From Candidatus Bipolaricaulota bacterium (GTDB lineage Bacteria; Bipolaricaulota; Bipolaricaulia; UBA7950; UBA9294), in the NCBI GenBank assembly GCA_003979035.1, contig RXOA01000043.1, positions 1 through 44,538 on the forward strand: a stretch of DNA of 44,538 bases, in the 5' to 3' direction. The number at the start of each line of letters is the position of its first letter. Positions within the stretch are counted from its first letter, which is position 1. The notes below the pieces were generated by a model, which saw nothing but the letters and a program-made list of their open reading frames with translations, ran no database searches and was not told the origin of the DNA. Below are positions 23,742 through 32,023 of the stretch, one piece after another. Both the position numbers and the translations under genes were made by a program.

Positions 23742-24110
23742 CTACAGAACCTCAGGGGCCAACGAAAGAATCCGCATCATCTTCTTCTCGCGGAGTTCTC
23801 TTGCCACCGGACCGAAAACACGTGTTCCGATCGGTTCATTCTGCGCATCGATCAGCACAATCGCATTGTCGTCAAACCGAATATAGGTCCCGTCTTTTCG
23901 CCGATACGCACTTCGAGTTCGGACGATTACGCCGCGAACGATTTGCCCCTTCTCAATTTCGCTGGTGGGTAACCGTTTCCTGACAGATCCGACGACGATG
24001 TCCCCGATCTCCCCGACGCGCCGGTGCGACGGTCCCAAGACATTGATGCAGCGGACGAGCTTGGCGCCCGAGTTGTCCGCCACTTTGAGCATCGTCTGCA
24101 TCTGAATCAC
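23742..24110 (-). CDS. rplN: Ribosomal protein uL14
   Basis: GTG at 24110 gives VIQMQTMLKVADNSGAK, matching the family N-terminus, and exactly the usual 122 residues. Other motifs are RRVGEIGDIVVGSVRK, VRTRSAYRRKDGTYIRFDDNA and GTRVFGPVARELRE. It lies two bases after rpsQ. Confidence 0.98.
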   Translation of the reverse strand: MIQMQTMLKVADNSGAKLVRCINVLGPSHRRVGEIGDIVVGSVRKRLPTSEIEKGQIVRGVIVRTRSAYRRKDGTYIRFDDNAIVLIDAQNEPIGTRVFGPVARELREKKMMRILSLAPEVL

Positions 24111-24112
24111 GG

Positions 24113-24358
24113 CTATCCCTCCGCTTTTTCCACGATTTCGACAAGTCGCCAACGCTTCAGACGGCTCAGCGGGCGGCACTCTTCGATCCGCACCAAATCG
24201 CCCGAACCGGCCATCTCCTGAGGGTCATCAGCATAGAACTTAAAATGCTGCTTGATGTACTTCCGATACAACGGATGCAAGCGACGTTCCTCGACACGAA
24301 CGACAATCGTATTCGACATCCGGTCACTGATGACGCGTCCCGTCTTCTGTTTCCTCAT
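24113..24358 (-). CDS. rpsQ: Ribosomal protein uS17
   Basis: The 81-residue OB-fold protein includes GRVISDRMSNTIVVRVEERR, HPLYRKYIKQHFKFYADDP and GDLVRIEECRPLSRLKRWRL. It is an early assembly protein of the small subunit. Its ATG overlaps the rpmC stop (ATGA). Confidence 0.98.
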   Translation of the reverse strand: MRKQKTGRVISDRMSNTIVVRVEERRLHPLYRKYIKQHFKFYADDPQEMAGSGDLVRIEECRPLSRLKRWRLVEIVEKAEG

Positions 24359-24555
24359 TTCCCCGCCTCCCGCAGCTTCTCCCGCGCAATCGTCAGCGCA
24401 CGCGCGACATCCTTGCGGGTTTTCAGAAGCTCGGCGGTGTTGTCCATCTCGCCGGTGGCTCTCTGAAATCGCAGATTGAACAGCTTGCGCTTCAGGTCTC
24501 CGACTTGCGCGGTCAGCTCGTCGGGTGAAAGCTCTCTCATCTCTTGCGCCTTCAC
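24355..24555 (-). CDS. rpmC: Ribosomal protein uL29
   Basis: The 66-residue two-helix protein reads MRELSPDELTAQVGDLKRKL followed by FNLRFQRATGEMDNTAEL. It sits at the exit tunnel. The start is GTG at 24555, overlapping the rplP stop as GTGA. Confidence 0.97.
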   Translation of the reverse strand: MKAQEMRELSPDELTAQVGDLKRKLFNLRFQRATGEMDNTAELLKTRKDVARALTIAREKLREAGK

Positions 24556-24983
24556 ACTTCGCCTCCCAACACGTTCTTCTTCTTCAATCGGGTCGGGAAC
24601 GGAAGCTTGTGGCTCACCAATTCGTGAACCCGCTTGGCTTGAGCCTCGTTGATCCCGGCGATCTCAAACAAAATTCTCCCTGGACGCACCACGGCCACCC
24701 AGTGGTCCACGGGCCCTTTCCCCTTGCCCATACGAGCTTCCGCGGGATGCTTCGTAATCGGCTTGTCCGGAAAGACACGAATCCAGACCTTGGCATCGCG
24801 CTGCGTCTGCCGCGAGATGGTCGTTCGACACGCCTCAATCTGCTGTCCCGTCACCCACGCCGGGGAAAGCGTCTGAATGCCAAACTCACCGAACTCAACC
24901 GCGTTGCCGCGAGTCGCCCTGCCCGTCATCCGACCACGATGCGACTTTCGGTATTTCGTACGTTTCGGGAAAAGAAGTGCCAT
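24552..24983 (-). CDS. rplP: Ribosomal protein uL16
   Basis: The 143-residue product has the start MALLFPKRTKYRKSHRGRM, then VEFGEFGIQTLSPAWVTGQQ, ETCR-like EACRTTISRQ and GKGKGPVDHWVAVVRPGRIL. It binds near the A-site tRNA elbow. It lies two bases after rpsC. Confidence 0.98.
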   Translation of the reverse strand: MALLFPKRTKYRKSHRGRMTGRATRGNAVEFGEFGIQTLSPAWVTGQQIEACRTTISRQTQRDAKVWIRVFPDKPITKHPAEARMGKGKGPVDHWVAVVRPGRILFEIAGINEAQAKRVHELVSHKLPFPTRLKKKNVLGGEV

Positions 24984-24985
24984 CT

Positions 24986-25639
24986 TTACTTCACCTCGTC
25001 GTTTCGCGTACCGAACATCTTCTCACCACGGAAGACCCATGCCTTTACGCCGATATTGCCGTACTTCGTGTGGGCCTCAACCAGCGCATAGTCAATGTCA
25101 GCACGGATCGTCTGCAGCGGCACACGTCCCTGCATCATCGAGATGGAACGGGCAATCTCTGCACCATTCAGCCGTCCGCTGACCTTGATCTTGATCCCTT
25201 CCGCGCCCGCGCCCATGACGCGACGCATGACTTCCTTCATTGCGCGCGGCGGAGCAAATCGATTCTCGATTTGCCGTGCCACGTCCTGCGCAACCAGGGA
25301 TGCCTCAAGATCCGGCCGTTCGATTTCCTTGATCGACACTTTGACGACCCGGCCCGTGAGATCATTGAGATCTTTCTGCAACCGGTCAATCTCGGACCCG
25401 CCTCGCCCGATGATAATTCCCGGACGGGCCGATCGGATCACGATCGATATACGGTCCTCTTTCGACCGTTCGATATTGACTTCAGCCACGCCGGCACCGC
25501 GATACCGCAAAAGGACGAGATCGCGAATCCTCTTGTCTTCAGCGATATAGATCGGCGCAAGTTTCGCATTGAACCAGTTCGACTCCCACTTCCGCATCAC
25601 GCCGATTCGGAATCCAATCGGATGGATCTTCTGTCCCAT
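24986..25639 (-). CDS. rpsC: Ribosomal protein uS3
   Basis: The 217-residue product starts MGQKIHPIGFRIGVMRKWES. The KH domain contains IIIGRGGSEIDRLQKDL (GxxG loop), and the C-terminal half includes GAEGIKIKVSGRLNGAEIAR. It helps form the mRNA entry channel. The start overlaps the rplV stop by one base. Confidence 0.98.
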   Translation of the reverse strand: MGQKIHPIGFRIGVMRKWESNWFNAKLAPIYIAEDKRIRDLVLLRYRGAGVAEVNIERSKEDRISIVIRSARPGIIIGRGGSEIDRLQKDLNDLTGRVVKVSIKEIERPDLEASLVAQDVARQIENRFAPPRAMKEVMRRVMGAGAEGIKIKVSGRLNGAEIARSISMMQGRVPLQTIRADIDYALVEAHTKYGNIGVKAWVFRGEKMFGTRNDEVK

Positions 25640-25977
25640 TATTCTTCCCTCTCCGCGACCACGATGGTGATGTGACTGGTCGGACGTCGAATGATGTCGG
25701 CGCGCCCCATCGCTCGAGGCTTCAGCCGACGATACGCTCGCCCCATGTCAACCGTTGCCGTCTTGACAAACAGGCGATCAACGTTCACCTCAAAGTTGTT
25801 CTCCGCATTGGCCACGGCAGACTCCAGCGTCTTCCGGATCGGCCGTGCAGCTTTTCCCATCGACATGGCAATCACCTGAAGCGCGGCGCCCACATTCTTG
25901 CCGCGAATCGTGTCAATGACCATGCGAGCCTTGCGCGGAGACACTCGAACATGCTTCGAAACGGCTCGTGCTTCCAT
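25639..25977 (-). CDS. rplV: Ribosomal protein uL22
   Basis: The 112-residue product shows VRVSPRKARMVIDTIRGKNV, LESAVANAENN and the tunnel-lining C-terminal RRLKPRAMGRADIIRRPTSH hairpin. It lies ten bases after rpsS. Confidence 0.98.
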   Translation of the reverse strand: MEARAVSKHVRVSPRKARMVIDTIRGKNVGAALQVIAMSMGKAARPIRKTLESAVANAENNFEVNVDRLFVKTATVDMGRAYRRLKPRAMGRADIIRRPTSHITIVVAEREE

Positions 25978-25987
25978 CTTTCGTCTC

Positions 25988-26272
25988 CTACGTCAGGCCG
26001 GGAGCGCGCTTCTTCTTCATTCCGCCGTGCGTACGGAATGAGCGCGTCGGCGCGAACTCGCCGAGCTTGTGCCCCACCATGTTTTCGACGACCGCCACCG
26101 GGACGAAGATCTTCCCGTTGTGCACGCCGATCGTCAGCCCAACCATTTCCGGTGTAATCATTGAAGACCGCGACCAGGTCTTGATCTCCTTCAATTCGCC
26201 GCGCTTGGCTCGTGCGACCTTCGTAAGGAGACTGTCCTTGATGTACGGTCCTTTCTTCGTCGACCTCGGCAT
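25988..26272 (-). CDS. rpsS: Ribosomal protein uS19
   Basis: The 94-residue product starts MPRSTKKGPYIKDSLLTKV and contains IKTWSRSSMITPEMVGLTIG and GHKLGEFAPTRSFRTHGG. It is located in the small-subunit head and lies 15 bases after rplB. Confidence 0.98.
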   Translation of the reverse strand: MPRSTKKGPYIKDSLLTKVARAKRGELKEIKTWSRSSMITPEMVGLTIGVHNGKIFVPVAVVENMVGHKLGEFAPTRSFRTHGGMKKKRAPGLT

Positions 26273-26287
26273 CCACGCCTCCTTGAC

Positions 26288-27124
26288 TTACCGTCGTCCC
26301 TTGCCGGCACGACGCACGATCAGCGCACTGCTTGCCTTTCGCTTCTTTCTGGTACGACCGCCCTTGGCCAGCTTGCCCGTCGGCGACACCTGGGGACGCC
26401 CGACGCGCGCGCGCCCTTCACCGCCACCATGTGGATGGTCGACCGGATTCATGGCCACGCCTCGGACATGGGGCTTGCGGCCCAAATGTCTCACACGGCC
26501 GGCCTTTCCGTGTTTGATGTTCTTGTGATCGGGATTGGAGACCTCGCCGATTGTCGCCGTGCACGCCGTCTTGAAGATTCTCACTTCGCCAGATGGCATC
26601 CGGACGTGCGCCCGACCGCCCTCGCGGCCGATCAGCTTGGCTGATGTCCCCGCCGATCTCGCAATCTTGCCGCCGCCACCGGGGCGAAATTCGAGGTTGT
26701 GGACCACTGCACCCACGGGGATGCGTTGAAGCGACATGCTGTTCCCAACGCGAACCTCCGCCGTCTCTCCCGCCTCAACCGTGGAACCGATCTCCAACGC
26801 GATCGGCGCGAGAATGTAGCGTTTCTCACCATCCGCGTAGTTCAAGAGCGTGATCCAGGAAGAGCGATTGGGATCATACTCGCGGGTCATGACTCGCGCA
26901 GGAATTCCCACCTTGTCCCGCGCAAAGTCGATCACGCGATAGCGTCGCTTGTGTCCTCCACCGCGGAACCGCGACGTAATCCTGCCCTGCTGATTACGTC
27001 CACCCGTCTTGCTGATTGCCTCAAGCAAGCTCTTCTCGGGCGCAACCTTGCTGAGCCCCGAATAGTCCGGAAGATCAGCATGCCGGCGTCCCGGCGATGT
27101 CGGTGTATACCTTCTTGTCGGCAC
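26288..27124 (-). CDS. rplB: Ribosomal protein uL2
   Basis: The 278-residue product has the expected layout: GRNNxGRIT-like GRNQQGRITSRFRGGGHKRR near 45, the OB and SH3-like RNA-binding domains, and the peptidyl-transferase-proximal VRGVAMNPVDHPHGGGEGRA with its conserved His near residue 230. It lies three bases after rplW. Confidence 0.98.
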   Translation of the reverse strand: MPTRRYTPTSPGRRHADLPDYSGLSKVAPEKSLLEAISKTGGRNQQGRITSRFRGGGHKRRYRVIDFARDKVGIPARVMTREYDPNRSSWITLLNYADGEKRYILAPIALEIGSTVEAGETAEVRVGNSMSLQRIPVGAVVHNLEFRPGGGGKIARSAGTSAKLIGREGGRAHVRMPSGEVRIFKTACTATIGEVSNPDHKNIKHGKAGRVRHLGRKPHVRGVAMNPVDHPHGGGEGRARVGRPQVSPTGKLAKGGRTRKKRKASSALIVRRAGKGRR

Positions 27125-27127
27125 GGC

Positions 27128-27427
27128 CTAGCCTCCCACGATATCAATTCGGTCGCCCGGGGCGACACGGACAATCGCCTTCCGCCAGCGCGACGTACGC
27201 CCATGCAGCTGATTCAGCCGCTCGCGCCGAGGTTTCCCATTCATGTTCGCAGTCCAGACCTTCTCAACCTTCACGCCGAAGAGTTCCTCCACGGCTTTTC
27301 TGATCTGGATCTTGTTCGTTCCCAGTGCAACACGAAACGAGTATTTGCGATCCTCCATCTTGCCCCACGTCTCTTCTGTTAGGATCGGCTCAAGAATGAC
27401 GTCTTCAGCATGGGTCAGCTTCGCCAT
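27128..27427 (-). CDS. rplW: Ribosomal protein uL23
   Basis: The 99-residue product includes ILTEETWGKMEDRKYSFRVA, NKIQIRKAVEELFGVKVEKV and a basic tail. It forms the docking site for SRP and trigger factor at the tunnel exit. It lies two bases after rplD. Confidence 0.98.
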   Translation of the reverse strand: MAKLTHAEDVILEPILTEETWGKMEDRKYSFRVALGTNKIQIRKAVEELFGVKVEKVWTANMNGKPRRERLNQLHGRTSRWRKAIVRVAPGDRIDIVGG

Positions 27428-27429
27428 GG

Positions 27430-28059
27430 TCAGAACCTCTCCTTCAGCTCATCCAGCGCGGCCTGAGTCATCACCAAGTAATCGTTCCGCAGGATGTCAT
27501 ACACGTTGAGCCCCCGGCATCCGAGGCACTTCACGCGGGGGACATTCGAGAATGATTTCTGAACAGCTCGCGTCCATTCCGCCGTTCCAACGACAATCAA
27601 CGCCGTCGAATCGACTCCCAACCGTTCCAGGAGCGACACGGCCTGCTTTGTCTTCGGAGTTTCCCACGCAATCTTGTCCAACACGATCACACGCGACAGC
27701 GCTGCACGATCGGCAAGGGCCGAGAGCAGGGCTCCGCGTTTCATTTTTTTCGTCAGCTTGACGTGGTAAGTCCGCGGCTTGGGACCGAAAACCGTCCCAC
27801 CACCGACCCAAATAGGTGAACGACGTGAACCGGCTCGCGCTCGGCCTGTTCCCTTCTGCCGCCAAGGTTTCCGTCCACCGCCCTGGACTTCGCCGCGCGT
27901 CTTGGTGGAACTCGTCCCCTGTCGCCGGTTCATCATCTGCATGCGAACGGTCCGATAGAGAAGATCTTTGTTGATCTCGCCGCCGAAAAGCTCGCCATCA
28001 AGCGCGATCCCTTGAGGTTCAGCGCCCCCATCACTCATCCAAAGCTTCGCCTCAACCAT
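27430..28059 (-). CDS. rplD: Ribosomal protein uL4
   Basis: ATG at 28059 (MVEAKLWMSDGGAEPQGIAL) gives 209 residues and overlaps the end of rplC by 8 bp; ten upstream codons are rejected. Motifs are RQGTSSTKTRGEVQGGGRKP, WRQKGTGRARAGSRRSPIWV and VFGPKPRTYHVKLTKKMKR. In E. coli L4 represses the S10 operon; no leader site was recognised here. Confidence 0.97.
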   Translation of the reverse strand: MVEAKLWMSDGGAEPQGIALDGELFGGEINKDLLYRTVRMQMMNRRQGTSSTKTRGEVQGGGRKPWRQKGTGRARAGSRRSPIWVGGGTVFGPKPRTYHVKLTKKMKRGALLSALADRAALSRVIVLDKIAWETPKTKQAVSLLERLGVDSTALIVVGTAEWTRAVQKSFSNVPRVKCLGCRGLNVYDILRNDYLVMTQAALDELKERF

Positions 28060-28675
28060 GGCGACCTCGCAGTTTGAGCACCGAGCCACGGGCTCCCGGC
28101 GTCGATCCTTTCAGCACGAGCAGGTTTCGCTCTTCATCAACGCGAAGGACCACCAGTCCGCGCACGGTCACTCGCCGCGCGCCCATGTGTCCAGGGAGCT
28201 TCTTTCCCTTGATGACACGTCCGGGGTCAACGCAGTTCCCAACAGATCCTGGGCGTCGATGGAAGTGCGATCCGTGCGACGCAGGTCCACCGGCGAAATT
28301 CCATCGTTTCACAACGCCCTGGAAGCCCAGCCCGCGAGAACGAGATGTGACATCGACCTTCTCACCTTCGGAGAAGATGCTGACGCCAACCGAGTCACCA
28401 ACGCTGTAGTCCGAGGGATCCGCGACACGAACTTCGAAGAGATGCCGAAACGCCGGAACACCGGCCTTGTCGAAATGCCCCTTCATCGGACGGTTCGCCT
28501 TCCGGTCCGGCAGCTCGTCATAGCCGATCTGCACGGCATTATAGCCATCCGTATCTTCCGTCTTAATCTGCACGACGCGACACGGCTCGGCTTCAATGAC
28601 CGTTGCCCCAACAGCACGATCATCCACGAAGACTTGGGTCATTCCGATCTTGCGCGCAAGGATTTCAAGAGCCAT
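28052..28675 (-). CDS. rplC: Ribosomal protein uL3
   Basis: The 207-residue product has LARKIGMTQVFVDD at the start and the conserved GFQGVVKRWNFAGGPASHGS loop with GSVGNCVDPGRVIKGKKLPG, which reaches toward the peptidyl-transferase centre. It lies 15 bases after rpsJ. Confidence 0.98.
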   Translation of the reverse strand: MALEILARKIGMTQVFVDDRAVGATVIEAEPCRVVQIKTEDTDGYNAVQIGYDELPDRKANRPMKGHFDKAGVPAFRHLFEVRVADPSDYSVGDSVGVSIFSEGEKVDVTSRSRGLGFQGVVKRWNFAGGPASHGSHFHRRPGSVGNCVDPGRVIKGKKLPGHMGARRVTVRGLVVLRVDEERNLLVLKGSTPGARGSVLKLRGRHG

Positions 28676-28690
28676 CCGTCCCGACCTCCG

Positions 28691-28999
28691 TTACAGCTTG
28701 ATCTCGATATCGATCCCCGTCGGAAGTTCAATGTCCATCAAGGCATTGATCGTTTCCGAAGTCGGCTCTTTGATATCGAGCAACCGCGTGTGTATCCGCC
28801 GCTCAAAGTGTTCCATCGAGCGCTTGTCAATATGCGGGGAACGAAGAACCGTGTAGACCCGTCGTTCCGTTGGAAGCGGAATCGGGCCTGCGATCTTGGC
28901 TCTCGTCTCCTTCGCCGACTCCACGATCTTCTTCGTCGAAGACTCGACGAGTTCGTGATCGTAACCTCGCAGCTTGATCCGTATCTTCTCTCTGGCCAT
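28691..28999 (-). CDS. rpsJ: Ribosomal protein uS10
   Basis: The 102-residue product shows KIRIKLRGYDHELVESSTKK, GPIPLPTERRVYTVLRSPH and the C-terminal strand PTGIDIEIKL. It lies in the small-subunit head and also acts as NusE in antitermination. It starts two bases after fusA with no promoter or tuf gene between them. Confidence 0.98.
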   Translation of the reverse strand: MAREKIRIKLRGYDHELVESSTKKIVESAKETRAKIAGPIPLPTERRVYTVLRSPHIDKRSMEHFERRIHTRLLDIKEPTSETINALMDIELPTGIDIEIKL

Positions 29000-29001
29000 G
29001 G

Positions 29002-31077
29002 CTAATAACCTCTACTCTTAATGATCGCTTCCCTTTTCCCTTCCGGCACAACTTCATAGCCCGTGACCCGAAGAGAATATGTCGCTCGCCCCTGCGTCAA
29101 CGAACGCAGTCGCGTAGCGTAGCCGAACGTCTCGGCGAGTGGCACGGCGGCTCTGATCACTTGCACGGTTTCCCGCGATTTCAGCTCGCGAATTTCCCCG
29201 CGGCGCCGCGCCAGGTCCTCCATGACTTCACCCAAGTACTCTGACGGAGAAATCACTTCGCCTTCCATGATCGGCTCCAGAAGGTCAAAATGACCTCTCT
29301 CATACGCCGAATGAATGGCAACCGCAGCGGCTGCACGGAAAGCGAGTTCCGTCGAATCAACAGGATGAAAAGAACCACCAATCAGCGTGGCTCCGACATC
29401 GGCCAGAGGATACCCAGCGAGGGGGCCGTTTGTCAACGTCTGCAGCACACCTTCTTCCACAGCGGCTCGAAATCCCTTCGGAACTTGGTCTTGGGAGGCC
29501 GAGCAGCTGAAGCCGATGCCTTGGCCCCGTGGGAGAGGATCGACTCGGATCTCTACGTTGGCGAACTGCCCCCGCCCTCCCGAGGGTCGGTCGAACGTCG
29601 CCTCAACGACGATCGGCTCCCGCAGTGTCTCTCGATACGCGACCTGTGGCTTGCCAACGCGGACCACCACGCCGAATTCGTCGCGCAGGCGACGTAGCAG
29701 GACCTCGAGATGCAGCTCTCCCATTCCGGAGATGATCGTCTGGTTGGTCGTCTCGTCGAACCGAACGTGAAACGTCGGATCTTCTGCGCGCAGCTTGTCC
29801 AGCGCCTCCATCACATCACCGAGTTCGGCCTCTGTTCGCGGTTCCACCGCCGTAAAGACAACCGGCTCCGGGAATTCGATCTTCTCCAACAGGATCGGGT
29901 GTGCCTTGTCGCACAACGTGTCTCCCGTAGAGACGTCCTGAGAGCCGACAATCGCAACGATCTCTCCAGCATCGACCGCTTCGAGCGCGGTTCGATCGTT
30001 GGCATGCATCCGGAAGAGCTTGGTGACCCGTAACCCCTTTTTCGTCGATGCATTCAAGGCATGTCCGCCGGCTTGCAGCCGTCCGGAGTACACCCGGATG
30101 AACACCAGGCGGCCCGCGTAGCGATCGCTCACGACCTTGAATGCCAGCGCCGAGAACGGCTCGTCCGCATCCGCCTGGCGCATTTGCACGCCGTCGACAT
30201 CGGCGACCGGTGGCATATCCGAAGGCGAGGGGAGATACCGAACGACGGCATCGAGAAGAGGCTGGATTCCGATGTTCTGGAACGACGAGCCACCGAGGAC
30301 GGGCACGACCGCATGGGCAATGCATGCCTTCCGAAGACCGTCATGAAACGCATCCTCATCGACCTCCCGGCCGCCGAGATACGCCTCCATGACACGCTCG
30401 TCATACTCCGCGACCGTCTCGATCGTACGTTCTCGGTACAGCTCGACGATCTCACGAAGCTTCTCGGGAATGGGCTGCGAGGTGAAGGTGGTTCCTTGGT
30501 CCTCTGTGCTCCACACGACCAGTTCGCGCCGAACCAGATCGATCATTCCCACAAGACGACGTTCATCATTGCGAAACGGAAGTTGGAGCACGGCCGTGGT
30601 GACGCCAAGCCGCTCCTCGATCATCTGCACGGTTTCTTCGTAGCTGGATTCAACGCGATCGAGCTTGTTGACGAACGCGATTCGCGGGACGTTGTATCGA
30701 TCCGCTTGACGCCATACGGTTTCCGACTGTGACTCCACCATTTCCACGCCCGAGAAAACGACAACCCCTCCGTCCAAGACGCGGAGAGAGCGCTCGACTT
30801 CGGCCGTAAAGTCAACATGACCGGGGGTATCGATAATGTTGATCTGATGATCCAGCCAAGGGCACGTAGTTGCCGCCGACGTGATCGTGATGCCGCGTTC
30901 TCGCTCCTGGGCCATCCAGTCCATTTCGGTATCACCCTCGTGGACTTCCCCCATGCGATGCGTGCGCCCGGAGTAGAACAGGATCCGCTCGGTGGTGGTC
31001 GTCTTCCCGGCGTCGATGTGGGCCATGATGCCGATATTCCGAATCTTGCCTGTGGCAATCGAACGGGCATCGAACAT
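29002..31077 (-). CDS. fusA: Translation elongation factor G
   Basis: ATG at 31077, after a GAGG site, gives 691 residues. The GTPase drives tRNA-mRNA translocation. Nucleotide motifs are AHIDAGKTT (19-27), DTPGH (83-87) and NKLD (137-140). The domain IV tip region is near TFDRPSGGRGQFANVEIRV, and domain V ends with YATRLRSLTQGRATYSL. The switch-proximal segment VFSGVEMVESQSETVWRQAD differs from the common VFDAVxGVxPQSETVWRQAD, but the overall length and domains fit EF-G. It follows rpsG by 38 bp. The usual downstream tuf gene is missing. Confidence 0.97.
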   Translation of the reverse strand: MFDARSIATGKIRNIGIMAHIDAGKTTTTERILFYSGRTHRMGEVHEGDTEMDWMAQERERGITITSAATTCPWLDHQINIIDTPGHVDFTAEVERSLRVLDGGVVVFSGVEMVESQSETVWRQADRYNVPRIAFVNKLDRVESSYEETVQMIEERLGVTTAVLQLPFRNDERRLVGMIDLVRRELVVWSTEDQGTTFTSQPIPEKLREIVELYRERTIETVAEYDERVMEAYLGGREVDEDAFHDGLRKACIAHAVVPVLGGSSFQNIGIQPLLDAVVRYLPSPSDMPPVADVDGVQMRQADADEPFSALAFKVVSDRYAGRLVFIRVYSGRLQAGGHALNASTKKGLRVTKLFRMHANDRTALEAVDAGEIVAIVGSQDVSTGDTLCDKAHPILLEKIEFPEPVVFTAVEPRTEAELGDVMEALDKLRAEDPTFHVRFDETTNQTIISGMGELHLEVLLRRLRDEFGVVVRVGKPQVAYRETLREPIVVEATFDRPSGGRGQFANVEIRVDPLPRGQGIGFSCSASQDQVPKGFRAAVEEGVLQTLTNGPLAGYPLADVGATLIGGSFHPVDSTELAFRAAAAVAIHSAYERGHFDLLEPIMEGEVISPSEYLGEVMEDLARRRGEIRELKSRETVQVIRAAVPLAETFGYATRLRSLTQGRATYSLRVTGYEVVPEGKREAIIKSRGY

Positions 31078-31115
31078 GGCTACCTCAACAACTCCGGGAA
31101 GACACCGCGACAAGA

Positions 31116-31574
31116 CTACCAGCGATAGTGCGCGAACGCACGGTTTGCTTCTGCCATACGGTGAACGTCGAGCCGCTTGTTGAACGCTTTGCCTTCTTTG
31201 CGGGCGGCATCAAGGATCTCGTTCGCCAGCCGGGCGGCCATGGTTGTTTCGCCGCGATCTCGAGCGGCCTTCACAATCCATCGCAACGCCAACGCGATCT
31301 GGCGATCAGGGGGGACTTCGTATGGAACTTGGTAGTTCGCACCACCGACGCGCCGAGTGCGCACCTCGAGCCGAGGCGAGCAATTCGTGATGGCCGTACT
31401 GAACAAGTCCAGAGCGGGTTCATCTGAGCGCTCGGCAATCCGAGCCATTGCATCGCAGACGATTCTCTCCGCCGCTGTCTTCTTGCCATCACTCATCACG
31501 TAGTTCGTGAGTTTGCCGATCAGCCTGCTATTGTGCTGAACATCAGGGCGAACATCGCGACCGGGTAGTTGCAT
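31116..31574 (-). CDS. rpsG: Ribosomal protein uS7 with short N-terminus
   Basis: The ATG at 31574, four bases from AGGAGG, is preferred over one at 31577, which is too close to that site. The product is 152 residues. Family segments are LTNYVMSDGKKTAAERIV, EVRTRRVGGANYQVPYEV and the C-terminal HRMAEANRAFAHYRW. The N-terminus lacks the usual basic PRRR stretch before the first helix. It lies within ten bases of the rpsL stop. Confidence 0.97.
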   Translation of the reverse strand: MQLPGRDVRPDVQHNSRLIGKLTNYVMSDGKKTAAERIVCDAMARIAERSDEPALDLFSTAITNCSPRLEVRTRRVGGANYQVPYEVPPDRQIALALRWIVKAARDRGETTMAARLANEILDAARKEGKAFNKRLDVHRMAEANRAFAHYRW

Positions 31575-31582
31575 CATTCCTC

Positions 31583-31954
31583 CTAGCCGCTCTTCTTGGT
31601 TCCGTACTTCGAGCGCCCTTGCTGTCGGCCATCGACGCCCTCAGAGTCCATTGTCCCACGCACGATATGATACCGGACACCTGGGAGGTCTTTCACACGT
31701 CCTCCGCGAACCAGGACCATCGAGTGCTCCTGCAGGTTGTGCCCTTCTCCACCGATGTACGCGGTGACTTCTTTACCGTTGCTTAGCCGCACGCGTGCCA
31801 CTTTTCGTAGCGCCGAGTTCGGCTTCTTGGGCGTGCGTGTGTAAACGCGCGTGCAAACGCCGCGCCGCTGTGGACACGACACAAGTGCCGGAGCTTTGGA
31901 CTTTTTTGCCTTGGGCTTGCGGCCCAACCGCACCAACTGGTTAATCGTCGGCAT
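31583..31954 (-). CDS. rpsL: Ribosomal protein uS12
   Basis: ATG at 31954 gives MPTINQLVRLGRKPKAKKSK and 123 residues. The accuracy-centre segments TPKKPNSALRKVARVRLSNG and RVKDLPGVRYHIVRG are intact, with wild-type-like Lys residues at the positions linked to streptomycin response. It is the first gene of the superoperon, with GAGGAGG upstream and a 5' leader of only about 17 bases. Confidence 0.98.
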   Translation of the reverse strand: MPTINQLVRLGRKPKAKKSKAPALVSCPQRRGVCTRVYTRTPKKPNSALRKVARVRLSNGKEVTAYIGGEGHNLQEHSMVLVRGGRVKDLPGVRYHIVRGTMDSEGVDGRQQGRSKYGTKKSG

Positions 31955-31977
31955 GTTCCTCCTCAAGTTCGACGCGG

Positions 31978-32006
31978 ATTATAGGAAGGAGCGAAAACCC
32001 TGTCAA
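31978..32006 (-). promoter_or_regulatory. Perfect-consensus sigma70 promoter of the ribosomal superoperon
   Basis: On the minus strand, TTGACA (32001-32006) and TATAAT (31978-31983) both match the consensus exactly, separated by 17 bp. The predicted start near 31971 leaves about 17 bases to the rpsL ATG, including GAGGAGG. It lies in the 69-bp gap after rpoC, so rpsL onward has its own strong promoter. It is the only clear promoter noticed between rpoC and rplQ. Confidence 0.95.
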
Positions 32007-32023
32007 GCCGCATCAGATTCGCA

